A stretch of 64,000 nt of DNA from Maratus speciosus (Eukaryota; Arthropoda; Arachnida; Araneae; Salticidae), in the NCBI GenBank assembly GCA_963932465.1, contig OZ010795.1:523161451-523225450 (forward strand). Direction: 5' to 3'. Below the pieces are notes generated by a model. It did not search any database and was not told the origin of the DNA. It saw only the letters and a list, made by a program, of their open reading frames with translations. A program made the position numbers and the translations under genes. The first letter of the stretch is position 1; each line of letters begins with the position of its first letter. Positions 45,686 through 56,509 of this stretch are shown piece by piece.

Positions 45686-46446
45686 CCCTTTACAGCACGA
45701 GTTTTTCTATTTTTATGGAAAAAACTTATTTGAAATCTATATATCGGTCTAATAATGGGAAAAATAGTAAAAAAGAATTAATTTTCAAATTTTCAGCTAA
45801 AATTTCATATTTTCTGGCACGTACCATATGGACACAATTCGGGTTTAACCCATAAATGGAGACGGGAGTCAATATGACTCCGCGTTGTTCTTTGGCACTG
45901 ATTATCAAGTGGTTTTTCTCCTTGAATAAAATCATCTCCTCAGTACCGGCAAGTATTTCTTTTATCATTACATGATGTCCAGAATATATTGCGTTTCCAA
46001 AATAAATTCCAATGCTGTTTACAAAAGACAAAAAAGAAAAATAACATTGGAATCTTTTTTACTCTATGTCGCGTAAGGAAATTCATGTCTCCAGTTACGG
46101 GTTAAAACATTGTATTGCTATATTTTAGAACTAAATGAGCTTAAATTAATTAATTTTGTCTGTTTAACACTCCGCAACTTTTTTTATATTGATATTTTTA
46201 AGTATTCAGTAAAAATAATGAAAGTAAATTTCACCTTAATAGCTTGATAGAAATTTTTTTGTTACCGAAGAACAAATTGTAATTTTTTGTCAAATGCAGC
46301 CATCTGACATGGACAAAATAAGTGTTCTTCCATTCTTTGGACTGTTCTTGATCGGGGATAGAGATCATATTGGCCAAATTCAAAGCACATAAGAATTACA
46401 GTGTTTTTAGGTATGTGCCAGATGTGGCACATGGTGCAGTGAAGGG
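45686..46446. mobile_element. piggyBac-like TTAA element
   Basis: TTAA at 45682-45685 and 46447-46450. Ends CCCTTTACAGCACGAG and the complement of GTGCAGTGAAGGG are inverted with a few mismatches. A CCC start and TTAA duplication are piggyBac features. It is interrupted by a second TTAA element (45849-46101). Minus-strand ORFs of 89-101 codons lie across it; no DDE motif is seen. Confidence 0.82.
45849..46101. mobile_element. Nested 253-bp piggyBac-like MITE
   Basis: TTAA at 45845-45848 and 46102-46105. Ends CCCATAAATGGAGAC and GTCTCCAGTTACGGG are inverted. It lies inside the larger TTAA element. Confidence 0.83.
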
Positions 46447-46450
46447 TTAA

Positions 46451-46893
46451 GGATTGAATAGGCAGGATTATCAAGAATACTGAAACCTCAAAGTGACGAT
46501 GATGTTTTATACAGCCGCCTTCATTGATCAAAATAAATCCACAAGTATATTACGTATAAAAATCTTTAAAGTACCGCATTGGTTATTTTCTTTTAAAGAT
46601 TGAAGTCTGTAGATCGCCGGGAAGAGTTTTCCAGCTAAATCCTAAAAGACATATTTAGCAGTTCGTGCGCATTTTGAAATCTATCGACTTTGAAATGAAA
46701 TGAGGTAACTGATTTTCTAACGCGTAAAAGATGTACCGCATCAAATTATTCTTTAAATTATCTAGTTTATGTTATTTACTGTTTGTGTTGTGAAGGAGAT
46801 TAATTATATATACAAATATGACACCGAACAACTTTTATGTGTTAATAGGTGGAGTAGTCAATAATGTTATAGATATGTTTGATTTCGCTAGGT
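46451..46893. other. No gene seen
   Basis: AT-rich spacer. Confidence 0.5.
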
Positions 46894-46993
46894 TTAAAAC
46901 ACCAAATAAAATAAACTAAGACAGACTTGAGCACAGTTAAAAAATAAAATTTATAAAGACAATAAAAAACAATTAAAAATACAATATGTAAAC

Positions 46994-47025
46994 GTTTCGC
47001 CAAGCGACACGCAAGGCATCATCAG
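46994..47025 (-). ncRNA. Hammerhead-like ribozyme motif
   Basis: On the minus strand CTGATGA (47025-47019) is followed by a 20-base arm that can pair as GCC/GGC and GCG/CGC with two T-T mismatches, then GAAAC (46998-46994). CTGATGA, stem II and GAAA are the core of a hammerhead ribozyme, a motif described in Penelope-like terminal repeats. I do not see a convincing stem III or a cleavage-site strand, so activity is doubtful. Confidence 0.5.
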
Positions 47026-47084
47026 TACAAAAAATATGAATTGCATTTCAAACGTCAGAACAAACCAAGAACAGTTACAGTTAG

Positions 47085-47385
47085 CTATTTTAAAAACAAA
47101 CAATATTCGCTAGGGACAGAACGAGCATCATTCAAAGCATGCGACCGCGATTCAGTGAACCAAGCCTCAAGGAGCAATCTACCATGGTAGTTGTTGCAAC
47201 CAGATTTCAAAATACTGGCGTTCACAATGAGCGGAATGTGATTCGTTTGAAGTGAATGCTGGACAATTTTTGAATTCAAATTACACTTTTTTAAAGCACC
47301 AGTATGTTTTTTTAGGCGAATTTCCAATGATCTACCATTTTCACCAATATAAACACTATTGCAATCTTTACAAGGAATTTTTTGT
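47085..47385 (-). pseudogene. GIY-YIG endonuclease of a Penelope-like element, fragment
   Basis: The GIY-YIG domain nicks target DNA for reverse transcription. The minus-strand frame reads KIPCKDCNSVYIGENGRSLE from about 47385, then IRLKKHTGALKK, QHSLQTNH, and LEAWFTE near the end, the usual YIG...R...H...E order. The first ATG in frame (47327) lies inside the domain, so this is an internal fragment of a longer protein. The frame ends at 47085. No RT is upstream; the left inverted arm replaces it. Confidence 0.88.
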
Positions 47386-47460
47386 TTTTTATTGTCTTTA
47401 TAAATTTTATTTTTAAACTGTGCTCAAGTCTGTCTTAGTTTATTTTATTTGGTGTTTTAA

Positions 47461-48942
47461 TGGTTTTTAAATTCAGACGTTAAATGTATATGTACTGTAA
47501 ATTCACTAGGTTTGTTTCAACAATATTATTCATGATACAATTCTACTATGTTACTTAATTATTTTTAAAAGTTCGTCTATTCTTATATATCAGATTACCA
47601 TGTGTCCGCGCAGTAGTTCACTGGAGCGTGTCTTAACACCTGAAAATCAAATCGCCCCGCGTAAATCGGGATACTCGATTATAATGTTTTTTATGCATGG
47701 TACCATTTCATAACGTATTAATTTTACCGCTTTCTCTACGTTAAGAAAAATCCCATTAAATATAGAAATCTAATTTATCAAGAATTTTAGTCTCCATGTA
47801 ATTTGAGAATTTATGTCTATAAGTACATTTAGTGGATATTAACAGGACAAAAATGTATTATTATCTAAAAACAAACAACGCATATTTTTCCGTATTAATA
47901 TCACGGTTAAGTCATTTATATGTACTTCAGATTCAGAACCATAATTTACTTACTTATGTATGTTGTTTGAGATAAAGTCTTTATCAGCTGAATGCCGTAT
48001 GTCATAACACTACAGAATTATCCATGATTATTATGCTTCGATAACTACAGTGTTTAAAAGCACTTATTTCAGTACATTTAATGCAAAATTATACTTACTC
48101 ATTTATATGAAAGTATGATGTTTTTTATTGTAATTTTTTTATTATACCCTAAAATTGCACTAAAATGTCAATTATTTTTAATTCAGAATAGGTTATTGTT
48201 TTCCTAAGTTGTAAATGTATATATAATTATTTCATAAAACTCTATCTGAGTGTTCTTATCAGAGTGTACACACAAAGAATTTATTAACTAAAATTCCACT
48301 GTTGAAATTTTGAATTTTTTATAAAAAAATACTATTCAAAGCGTCTTATTGTTTATAATACCAGTTCTATTTCTATAAAAATATATACAAATCTAATAGG
48401 CATTTTACAGAAAAATATCTGTATGATATATTCACAAACCGATTGAAAAATTAGAGCTTTTTTAAGGTAATATAAATTGAGTTTTAGAAATGAATGAATA
48501 AAAAATGTATTTTACCTTAAGGCATAAAATATCACAACATAATTATATTTCATCATAAAGAATTTTATTTTAGGAATTGTTATAGGAATTGTATTCGGTA
48601 TATTTAAATATATTTAGTTTGAATAATATTTTTTATTTTCAAGTTTTCAAATTCTTTCAATTTAAAAAAAAATACACGAAAAACTTTTGAGCTGTTTTCA
48701 TCTCAGAAGAAAATATATCCGTATTTTTAAATTTTTAGTTTTTAAAAAGACACTTGGAAGTCCTCATACCTACCACGGTAATGTCCTTTTTTTCAGAAAC
48801 TACGGAAGATAATAACTTGAATTTTTTTGTATGCATAATATGAACAATTCCTATTAAAGTGAACTTTATAAACAGATATTCCTTAAACTATTATTTTAAC
48901 ACTATCAAACTGGTTGGCAAAGTTATATCATACGAATTAAAT
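47461..48942. other. No gene seen in about 1.5 kb
   Basis: AT-rich DNA without supported features. Confidence 0.5.
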
Positions 48943-48962
48943 ATTCCAACTGAGCGAAAAAA

Positions 48963-49034
48963 TGCCCAGGCCGTGAATCGAACCCAGATCCTTGGCATAC
49001 AGGGTCAACGCTCCACCTCTTAAGCTAACTGGGC
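48963..49034 (-). tRNA. tRNA-Thr(TGT)-like pseudogene
   Basis: Read on the minus strand this folds as a 72-nt cloverleaf: acceptor GCCCAGT/CCTGGGC (six of seven pairs), D stem GCTT/GAGC, anticodon stem TTGAC/GCCAA with one mismatch, loop CCTGTAT placing TGT at the anticodon, T arm CTGGG-TTCGATT-CACGG with one mismatch. C instead of T at position 33, plus the mismatches, suggests a tRNA-derived repeat or pseudogene, not a working tRNA. Confidence 0.55.
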
Positions 49035-49148
49035 AGACAACCGGTGAGCATACTTTTCTAATACAGCATATTTAATGTCTAAATAAGATCATAAGTTTAT
49101 AATTTCGATCGTATTTACGGTTATCTGAGCGAAATATACTCGCCGGTT

Positions 49149-49222
49149 GTCAACTTAGCTCGCTTAAACGGTAGACAATTGGACCTGTAAGCAAAAGATC
49201 TGGGTTCAATTCCCGGCCTGGG
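49149..49222 (+). tRNA. Second tRNA-like unit, inverted partner
   Basis: Box A-like TTAGCTCGCTTAAACGGTAG and box B GGTTCAATTCC with a well-paired T arm (CTGGG/CCCGG) are present, and CCTGTAA holds TGT in the anticodon position. The acceptor stem does not pair, so this is a degraded copy. Confidence 0.5.
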
Positions 49223-49244
49223 AATTATTTTGCTTAGTTGGAGG

Positions 49245-50815
49245 TATTCTTTAGTTATTTTTTTAAAAATATCTGGAATAAAAAACTTTTTTTTAAATAA
49301 CAAAAAAATTTCTCCAAATGTTTTCCAAAGAAAAACTTTTTTATAAAAATTCTGAACAATTATTTGTAACAAAAGTTTACTTCCATTGATCAGGGATATG
49401 AGCGAAAATTCTGCCAAAATTTGTAAACTGTAACATGCAGCAGTTTCTATCAAAAGTTACATCTAAGTTCAGGAAGCAACATTCTGAGAAAATTGAGTTT
49501 ACAGTTTACGTATGTAATGTTTATGTATGATGTAAACATACGGAGTTACTTAAACGTTTTTTTAACATTTCGTTGTCGTAGAAAAAAAAAAAAGTAATTT
49601 ACCAATTGAACGGAGTAAAACAAAGGATTCAAATTATTAATAAAAAAATGTCTTTTTTTATGAATTTCACTTCCAACTTTCCTTAAAAGTTAGTAGAAAG
49701 TAGAGACAATTTTTTTTGTTTCTTTTCTTAAGTTTATATAATGGATATTTCAAAGTAGATTCTTCAAAATTTAACAAATTGTTGTACGGTTTTCCAACTC
49801 GACTTTGGCGGATTTTTGTCTAAAAACAGAAATATAATTCAATGTTTCACTAATAGGAGCGCTATTAAAATTTGAGTTATTAAATAACATTGAAAATTTT
49901 CATATTACACAAAAGAAATTTATTTTCATTAGAAGAAAAATTTATCTGTTGTGCCTAATTAGCACAATGCTGCTCCAACGTTAAACTACAGTATGAAATA
50001 TGAGTACCACTTTACAGTTTGCTAAAAAAGGCATAGCAAAGGTCCAGGCTCAAGCTACTCAGATATTCGTATAATTTGTTGGCCGGTTGCATTACTTTTG
50101 ATTGGCAAAACAACGCTTTAAATTAAAGGGGCGTCGGTTGGCTTATATATCACAGGGTTTCCCAACAGTTTCCCTAAAGGCTGATAAATAAGAGAACAAT
50201 CTGTATTATTTGTGTATAATCCAAATACTGTTAATATGATAAAAATACCATATTTTTATAAAATGGAATAAATTGATAAAAACTGCATATATGTTTAATA
50301 TGAATTTTATGCTATATTTATCCAGTGCGTAGTACATTTTGGTAAGTTCGTAATTATATAATTACGTAGCACCTATAACCGTCTGGTCCTTCCGTCTGTC
50401 GCATATATTAACGCAAAAATTACCAAACTAATGGTTTGAAATTTAATATAATATAATCTTTGCAGAATTTTGACGAGTCATTTCTGACTTCATGAAGATT
50501 GAATCTAAACTTAAAAAGATATTAATAAAAGTTTTTTTGAATCTATTAAATCCTATCATACGTAATTAATTCAATGACATCCCATGATAGGCGATGATTC
50601 TAGGTTGCCATTGTGATTACGTTCTATTTAAGATGGAATCATATAATTTTCTCATTACTGAATAAAATATATAGCATAATCGTAATGAATTTCGCATTAA
50701 TGCATTTTTGTATTAGAGTGAGGCGGTTATTGCGCGAGGATCTGAATATTTTTAAAACTAGTAATAGTACGGACGCACCTCATTTGCTAAGTTTGACGGA
50801 CAATTTTTCAATATA
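49245..50815. other. No recognised gene
   Basis: AT-rich. At 50365-50415 a GTAGCACCTATA...TCCGTCTGTCGCATAT stretch resembles the reverse of 28490-28560, a shared dispersed-repeat end. The 123-codon ORF at 50613-50984 crosses the left end of the next element and has no known domain. Confidence 0.5.
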
Positions 50816-53024
50816 TCCTCTTGAGACCCAAGCTCGCATTTTTCGTGCAAATTTTACCATTTTTAGGATTAAGGCTCTTTATGGGACTAGAAAACTTTAT
50901 ATATATTCATTTATTTTTAAAACTAAAAAATATATAGATTTTTGGCGTGTCCAATATAATGGACATTGGGTCTTAGTCCTATAAAAACCATATTATTGAA
51001 TTACATGATTCTGAATGAAAAAATCTTAATTGCAAAATTTTCTTTCATTATAAATGTGTTTTTATCGTTCATACATCCCCTTTAAATATTGCACAATTAT
51101 AGTTTTTTCATTATCAAAGACAAAAAAGTACTTTTTGATGAAATTTATTTGAAAAGCATAAATCAATTAAGTGATTTTTAAATAGTTCTTTTAAAAGAAA
51201 CAAAATAAAAATCTATCACATCAATAAAGGTTTTTTTTCTAAATAAAATTATAAATAGTTAGTGGTACGGTTATCACAATTGACATTTGAATGCCAAAAA
51301 GAAATTAAAAAGAAATAAAACGCAATTTATTTATAATCTTAAATTATTATCTTCAGTTATATTTTCTTTCATTATAAATGTGCTTTTATCGTTCATACAT
51401 CACCTGTAAATATTGGACAACTCTCATTTTTTTCATTATCAAAGAGAAAAAGTATTTTTGGATGAAATTTATTTGAAAAGTATAAATCAATTTAGTGACT
51501 TTTTAAATAGTTTTTTAAAAAGGAATAATAAAACAAATATCACATCAATAAAAGTTTTTTATAAAAAAAATTGTAAAGTTAGTGGCACGGTTATTACAAT
51601 TGACATTTTGGATGCCAAAGTGAATTAAAAAGGAATAAAATGCAGTTTAAATACACTCTTAAATTTTTATCTTCAGTTATATTTTCTTGAAAGTTTTATT
51701 TCTGTTTAAATTCGATTATATTAACTAATTTAATTATAAACGACTTACAAACAGTAAAATAATATAAAAAGCTTGCATTTATTTTTTGTAGTTAAACGAA
51801 TATACAAATACAAGTTGCATTTCACGCTTACTTATTTTACATGTTTACTTATTTTATTTTCATCTTATCAAGTAAGATGAGATCGCTTCATAGGCTTCAA
51901 AAAACAGATTTTTAGCGTCAAGTTCCTATTTCTTTCACTACAAACTTTGCTGACATCAGAAGTGTGTTTTTATCGTTTATACGTCACTTCCAAATATCCC
52001 ATAAATTCAATTTTTGCATCATCAAATAGAAAAAGTGTATTTTAACTAAGAAACGTGTTGATCAATTTAGTAATAATAATAAAAAGTTTGTTTGTTTTTA
52101 ACTCTTCTGAACACCAGTAAATTTGTTTTTTAGAATAATGATAATAAATAGTGGCACAGCTACCACAACTGACAAGTAAATGCCAAGAAGAAATTTAAAA
52201 GAAATCAAAATGAGTTAATTTAGAATCTTAGAACGTTATCTTTAATTTTATTTTCTTAAAATTTTTGTTAATTAAATATAATTAAATTATAAATAGTATA
52301 CTAACAGATAAATAATACCAAAAATAGTTAAGATTAAGAATAAAACATAATGAAGGCTTAATTATCTGTATTTATCAAATGCTGCACAATAAAAAAAAAT
52401 CATTGAAATCCAAAATTTAACAATGTACTGATACAAAACAAGCATTTTATCAGTAAAGTTATACATTTTTACGATAATATTTTAATATTTTTTTTTTATT
52501 TATTTAAAATTATATATTATCTACTTCGGTATCTATTATTTGTTTCAATACTGTGTTGATTTTTAAGTAAAAACTAATGTCTCTCTTCAGTATACGAAAA
52601 GAGTCTAATATGAATAAAAACAACTGATAAAGACCCAGCGTCCAATAGAATGGACATTTAAAAAAAAAAGTTGTTTATTCTCTAAAATATACATTAGATT
52701 ATTTAAACTGCGATGTCATTTCATTGATACGACACTTAACATTAGATGTATGTAGCATTAATATCAAAATACTTTTTCAAAATATTAAAAAATAGCGTTA
52801 AAACTGTCTGCTGACCTTCAACAGTATTTCTCTTGTTGCCTGCCACTTTCAAATGATTAAAATACATATTTAGTTGCAATTTTTTTATTATTTCAGCATA
52901 CAGATAGCAGCACCAGACTATCTAGTATAATGGACAGCAAGTATTTACAAGTTCCAACTCAAATTAAGTATTTTACATAAAAAATAAAAATGTCCAATAG
53001 AATGGACGCGGGGTCTCAGGAGGA
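50816..53024. mobile_element. 2.2-kb TIR element with repeated TGTCCAATAGAATGGACA motif
   Basis: Ends TCCTCTTGAGACCC and GGGTCTCAGGAGGA are inverted and each is flanked by TATA (50812-50815 and 53025-53028). Within it a palindromic word close to TGTCCAATAGAATGGACA appears near 50948, 52641, 52922 and 52991, the outer ones next to GACCC/GGGTC. Three degenerate direct repeats of about 324 bases lie at 51037-51360, 51361-51680 and about 51935-52230. No transposase is recognised. The GAGACCC end recalls the TTAA-type MITEs, but the target differs. Confidence 0.7.
51037..51680. repeat. ~324-bp tandem repeat, two copies plus a degraded third
   Basis: TTTCTTTCATTATAAATGTG, TATCGTTCATACATC, GATGAAATTTATTTGAAAAG, AGTGGYACGGTTAT and ATTGACATTTGAATGCCAA-like words repeat in order. 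A looser copy follows at about 51935-52230. The 71-codon ORF inside one copy is not preserved in the other. Confidence 0.88.
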
Positions 53025-53028
53025 TATA

Positions 53029-53610
53029 ACTATTATACTAATCCATTGCGAGATCATGATAACCGTCTTTTTCTCGCAATTTGGGACTTTTTCTTCTATT
53101 TTCAGTCAGTAAAATAAAGTTTATAGGTTTTAATTAAACTTTCAGTGATTTTGACATAAAGTTATAAAAAATACATTCAGAAAAATATGATTGTGCTGTT
53201 TTATTGAATCCTCAGAAGAGAAAAATGAAATTATTCTAAATATGACAATATCGTTGGCGCTTTTAAAAAAATGTACTAAACATGGCAGACAAATGATTTT
53301 GAGAAATTCAGATGTGCAAAGCCCGATATCTAATTATTAAATAATCTTTTCGCAATAAGTATGAGTATTTATGTAGAACTTAATTACTAAACTGTATTTT
53401 TTTTTAAGCATGTGATTTCTTTCACTCTTTCCACACTTTTTTCAGAGATAAAACATCACTAAAAATTCACAAAATATTTGAAGAATACGTGTATATGTGA
53501 TAATATATATGAAATTAGTAACACATGAATGTATTAGAGTTTACTAGAAAAATTAAATACAGTATCATATAAATTTATACTATAAATTTATTACATATCC
53601 ACTGTAAAAA
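53029..53610. other. No gene seen
   Basis: AT-rich spacer between two elements. Confidence 0.5.
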
Positions 53611-54592
53611 TACACTATAGGCCAAAGGTGACAGGCCACTTGCGATCTTCGACGTTTTGTTAAATATCTAGAAAATTAAATGAGGAATTATCCTAAAATT
53701 CCAGATGTGTAAACAGAATACTACAGGTTATACATTTCTGTGTGAATTTTTTCCTGAAACCTCATAGTGTTGAAAAATAACGAATATCTTTTGGAATACC
53801 CTGTAGAAACTAATGTACCGAAAGCGTTCAAAGTGTAGATTATGATTAAGTGCTTTATTTTAATAGAGTGTGTTCATTTTTATGAGGATACCATGTACAC
53901 TCGTAGAGAAATTAAAGTTTTTACAAAACGAGTCCCAAATTTTGCCAAGTTTTTTACTTATAATATGTAGAGTTCCTAATATTAAAAAAAAGTTCTTTTT
54001 AGAAAATATGACAAACCACATTGTACACTATACACTGCAATCAGAATTTAAAAATAATACAAATTGTTTGAAAAATAAGCACATTTATTAAATAATGATT
54101 TTCTGCGCATGCCCGAATGTAATCAAAATAAAATTCGCATAATATGTTAGCTAAATGTATAGAGCAACTTTTGTGAAAGTCTCAAAAACATAGTTTGAAA
54201 AGTCTGAAAACTATCATTGATAGAATAAGCTCGAAATCCGTTATTCCCTAAAGGAAGCAAGAATATGAGGGGTTTTATCCAAATACAGTAGTGCAATATT
54301 ATGCATGCTATATTGGCACTAATCGATGGTTATAAGGATACAGTCCCTCATTTTTTTGCTTCATTTTGGGAACAACTGATTTTGAGCTTATTCTATCAGC
54401 GATAATTTTCAGAATTTTCAAGTTATGTTTTTGAGACTTTTACAAAAGTTGCTCTATATATTTATCTAACACATTATGCACATTATATTTTTACTGCTGT
54501 AAATCTGCTCATTTTTTATACAATTTTAACTATATTTTAATTTTGATTGCAGGGTATTATGTACAATGTTGTTTGTCATATTTTTTGAAAAT

Positions 54593-54635
<43 letters not shown>

Positions 54636-55017
54636 TAAGAACTTTGCAAATTATAAGCAAAAGACTTGGCAAAATTTGAGCTTTTTTTTTATGAAAAACT
54701 GAATTTCTCTTCAAATATATATGCTATCCTCATAAAAATGAACAAAAATTATTACAATAAGCCACTGAATCATAATCTACAGTTTGAACGCTTTTGCGAG
54801 ATTAGTTCTGACACGGTTATCCAAAAGATATTCGATATTTTTAGTTTGTTGACGGTCCCCTATGGGGTTTCGGGAAAAAATATTCGCAGAAATTTTTGAC
54901 CTATACTATACTGTTTACACACCTGGAGTTTTAGGTTAATTTCTCATGTATTTTTCCAGATATTTAACAAAACGTCTAAAATCGCAAGTGGCCGGTCATC
55001 TTTGGCCATATAGTGTA
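53611..55017. mobile_element. Tc1/mariner-type 1.4-kb palindrome
   Basis: Ends TACACTATAGGCCAAAGGTG and the complement of CATCTTTGGCCATATAGTGTA are inverted, with TA at each outer edge. Arms pair through AGGCCACTTGCGAT, GTTTTGTTAAATATCT, GTGTAAACAG, CTATGTTTTTGAGAC and AATAAGCTC to a centre near 54300. Poly-T at 54598-54633 belongs to the right arm. ORFs of 62-77 codons are arm translations. It is a non-coding derivative of a TA-targeting transposon. Confidence 0.92.
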
Positions 55018-55690
55018 CTTCTGTTACCTTTTTTGAGTTGTGCAAGCAATAGATAAAAATGAAGTAACTTAGTAATATCAGGCTTTACGAACTTCGAAAA
55101 TGTATGGAACGGTATTACTGTAGTCCCCACTCCACAAAATTGGAATTTATAACTCTAAATAGGATTATCTGTATCCGATGAGATCGTAGACATTCAGGAA
55201 ATTTGAATCACATTTTTTTAGATTTTGAAACGTATTATTTTCGAGTAAAATCCGCGATGCATATCAAATGAAGTGCATTTTACATTTTATAAATAATGTA
55301 TGTCTTACTATTTGTTCATCTTTGCAACTTTAATGCGACGCAAAGCAAAGTTATCTTGTTAAATCTGTTGAACAAGCGTCCATAAATAATAAATAAGAGC
55401 TCCATTTTATTTGAATATCATAAAGAAAATAGAACGTCTTAAACATTAAAAAAATAAAATATATATTTTCTGTGTAATGCAAAATTATTCAAAGATATGA
55501 AATTTTCTTATACAAATTTCAAATATTAGGAAGTTATATCAATAAGTATTTCGATTTTTAAAAATGCGCATTTATGTTTTTATTTTTTACTATTATTATT
55601 ATACAGAGCCTGCAAAAAAGTTTAAATACAGAGAAAATTAGTAAAAGTAATTTAAAATTTCTGTTGAAAACTGAAATTTAAGATAAATAT
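55018..55690. other. No gene seen
   Basis: AT-rich DNA without supported features. Confidence 0.5.
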
Positions 55691-55980
55691 TTTTTAACAA
55701 TTGGGGTGTCACACATCCTTTTCCGCCCGCGAAGTAGCGGTTGTCGTTCCCACATTTGGGGACGACAATCGCTACTTCGCCCAACCAAGAGATATATTGC
55801 TCCAAAATCCGTAGAAGTCGTCTAACATATTAAATGTCCCACCCGCTCTGGAACACATATCCTTTTCCACAAAGTAACTGTTGTCCACCCCGCACGCCCA
55901 GACAAGAGTTATAGTACCCCATAAGCCGCAGCGGTTGCCTGGCATATTAAACATATCACCCGAGTTCCTTTTGTTGGTGT
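55691..55980 (-). other. GC-richer segment with hairpin and imperfect duplication
   Basis: CGAAGTAGCGGTTGTCG (55728-55744) is the near complement of CGACAATCGCTACTTCG (55761-55777), a ~20-bp stem around a short loop. ACATATTAAA followed by a CCACCC/TCACCC word occurs near 55826 and 55943, and ACACAT(AT)CCTTTTCC near 55706 and 55851. On the minus strand the 60-codon frame ending at 55772 contains two copies of a FNM...GLWGTI/FNM...GFWSNI phrase, so it may be a relic of a repeat-containing coding sequence. Unidentified. Confidence 0.5.
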
Positions 55981-56254
55981 CTTAAACAAATTCAGTTTAC
56001 CTCTTATTTTATTCTGGTGAAATATTTAGTGATCTGGCATACTAATAACATTTTTGGGTAGTGCTGAAAAGTTATAGGGATGTTCGATTTGAGCGCATTT
56101 TCCGCTAAGTTGTGAAAATATTACATCATAATGTCATTATCACAATGTAGCAAAATAGCAGTAAACAATGTTCTCTTCTAATTTGCAAATTATATGTGAC
56201 TCTAATTCATAATATATCTATTCTTAAAAACCTAACTAAGACTATTAAAAAGCA

Positions 56255-56328
56255 AAAAAAAAAAATAAAATAAATAAATAAAATAAAATAAAAAATAAAA
56301 TAAAATAAAATAAAATAAAATAAAATAA
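56255..56328. repeat. (AAAAT)n microsatellite
   Basis: AAAAT/AAAT repeats directly at the 3' edge of the minus-strand Penelope-like element. Confidence 0.95.
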
Positions 56329-56330
56329 AT

Positions 56331-56480
56331 AACGTTTAAAAATGCACAAATAATACGTGAAAAGCAGCAAACAACTGTTTCAAATCTACTGGCGAGAATC
56401 TTCTTCAGTGCAAGATATAGCAAGACACAGTGTGCTAGAAAAAGCAAAGCTGAGCAAAACGACAGAGGCTTATATATCCA
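56331..56480. repeat. Penelope-like terminal repeat, 3' copy
   Basis: Same orientation as 59038-59180. The element's minus strand runs through CACTGAAGAAGATTCTCG to GAAACAG here, a degraded CTGA-stem-GAAAC arrangement like the motif at 46994-47025. Confidence 0.85.
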
Positions 56481-56509
56481 ATACAGTTAGCGAATGCGCC
56501 AAAAACAAT

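Larger units (their letters stand above)
46894..47460 (-). mobile_element. Penelope-like element remnant (endonuclease end only)
   Basis: Two ~83-bp arms, 46894-46977 and 47378-47460, are inverted copies (TTAAAACACCAAATAAAATA, AAGACAGACTTGAGCACAGT, ATTTATAAAGACAATAAAAA). Between them lies, on the minus strand, the GIY-YIG endonuclease domain of a Penelope-like element, followed by a hammerhead-like motif. Penelope-like elements commonly have inverted or direct terminal repeats and are often 5'-truncated. The RT is absent. Confidence 0.83.
48943..49244. mobile_element. Fold-back pair of tRNA-like sequences
   Basis: The left and right arms are inverted copies: CCAACTGAGC/GCTTAGTTGG, CCCAGGCCGTGAATCGAACC with the complement of GGTTCAATTCCCGGCCTGGG, and ACAACCGGTGAG with CTCGCCGGTTGT. 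Each arm contains one tRNA-like unit pointing away from the centre, with both pol III boxes. No coding. It could be two SINEs inserted head to head or one element with tRNA-like TIRs. Confidence 0.78.

Noticed and set aside
45726..46531. Minus-strand ORFs of 101 and 89 codons as a piggyBac transposase
   Set aside because: They read across the nested TTAA element boundaries and show no DDD-type catalytic motif.
48963..49034. Functional nuclear tRNA-Thr
   Set aside because: C33 in place of T33, mismatches in three stems and an inverted twin copy favour a tRNA-derived repeat.
49121..49453. 110-codon minus-strand ORF
   Set aside because: It reads through a tRNA-like unit and adjacent AT-rich DNA.
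50613..50984. 123-codon plus ORF as a protein gene
   Set aside because: It spans the left boundary of the TATA-flanked element at 50816, so its parts have different origins, and no domain is seen.
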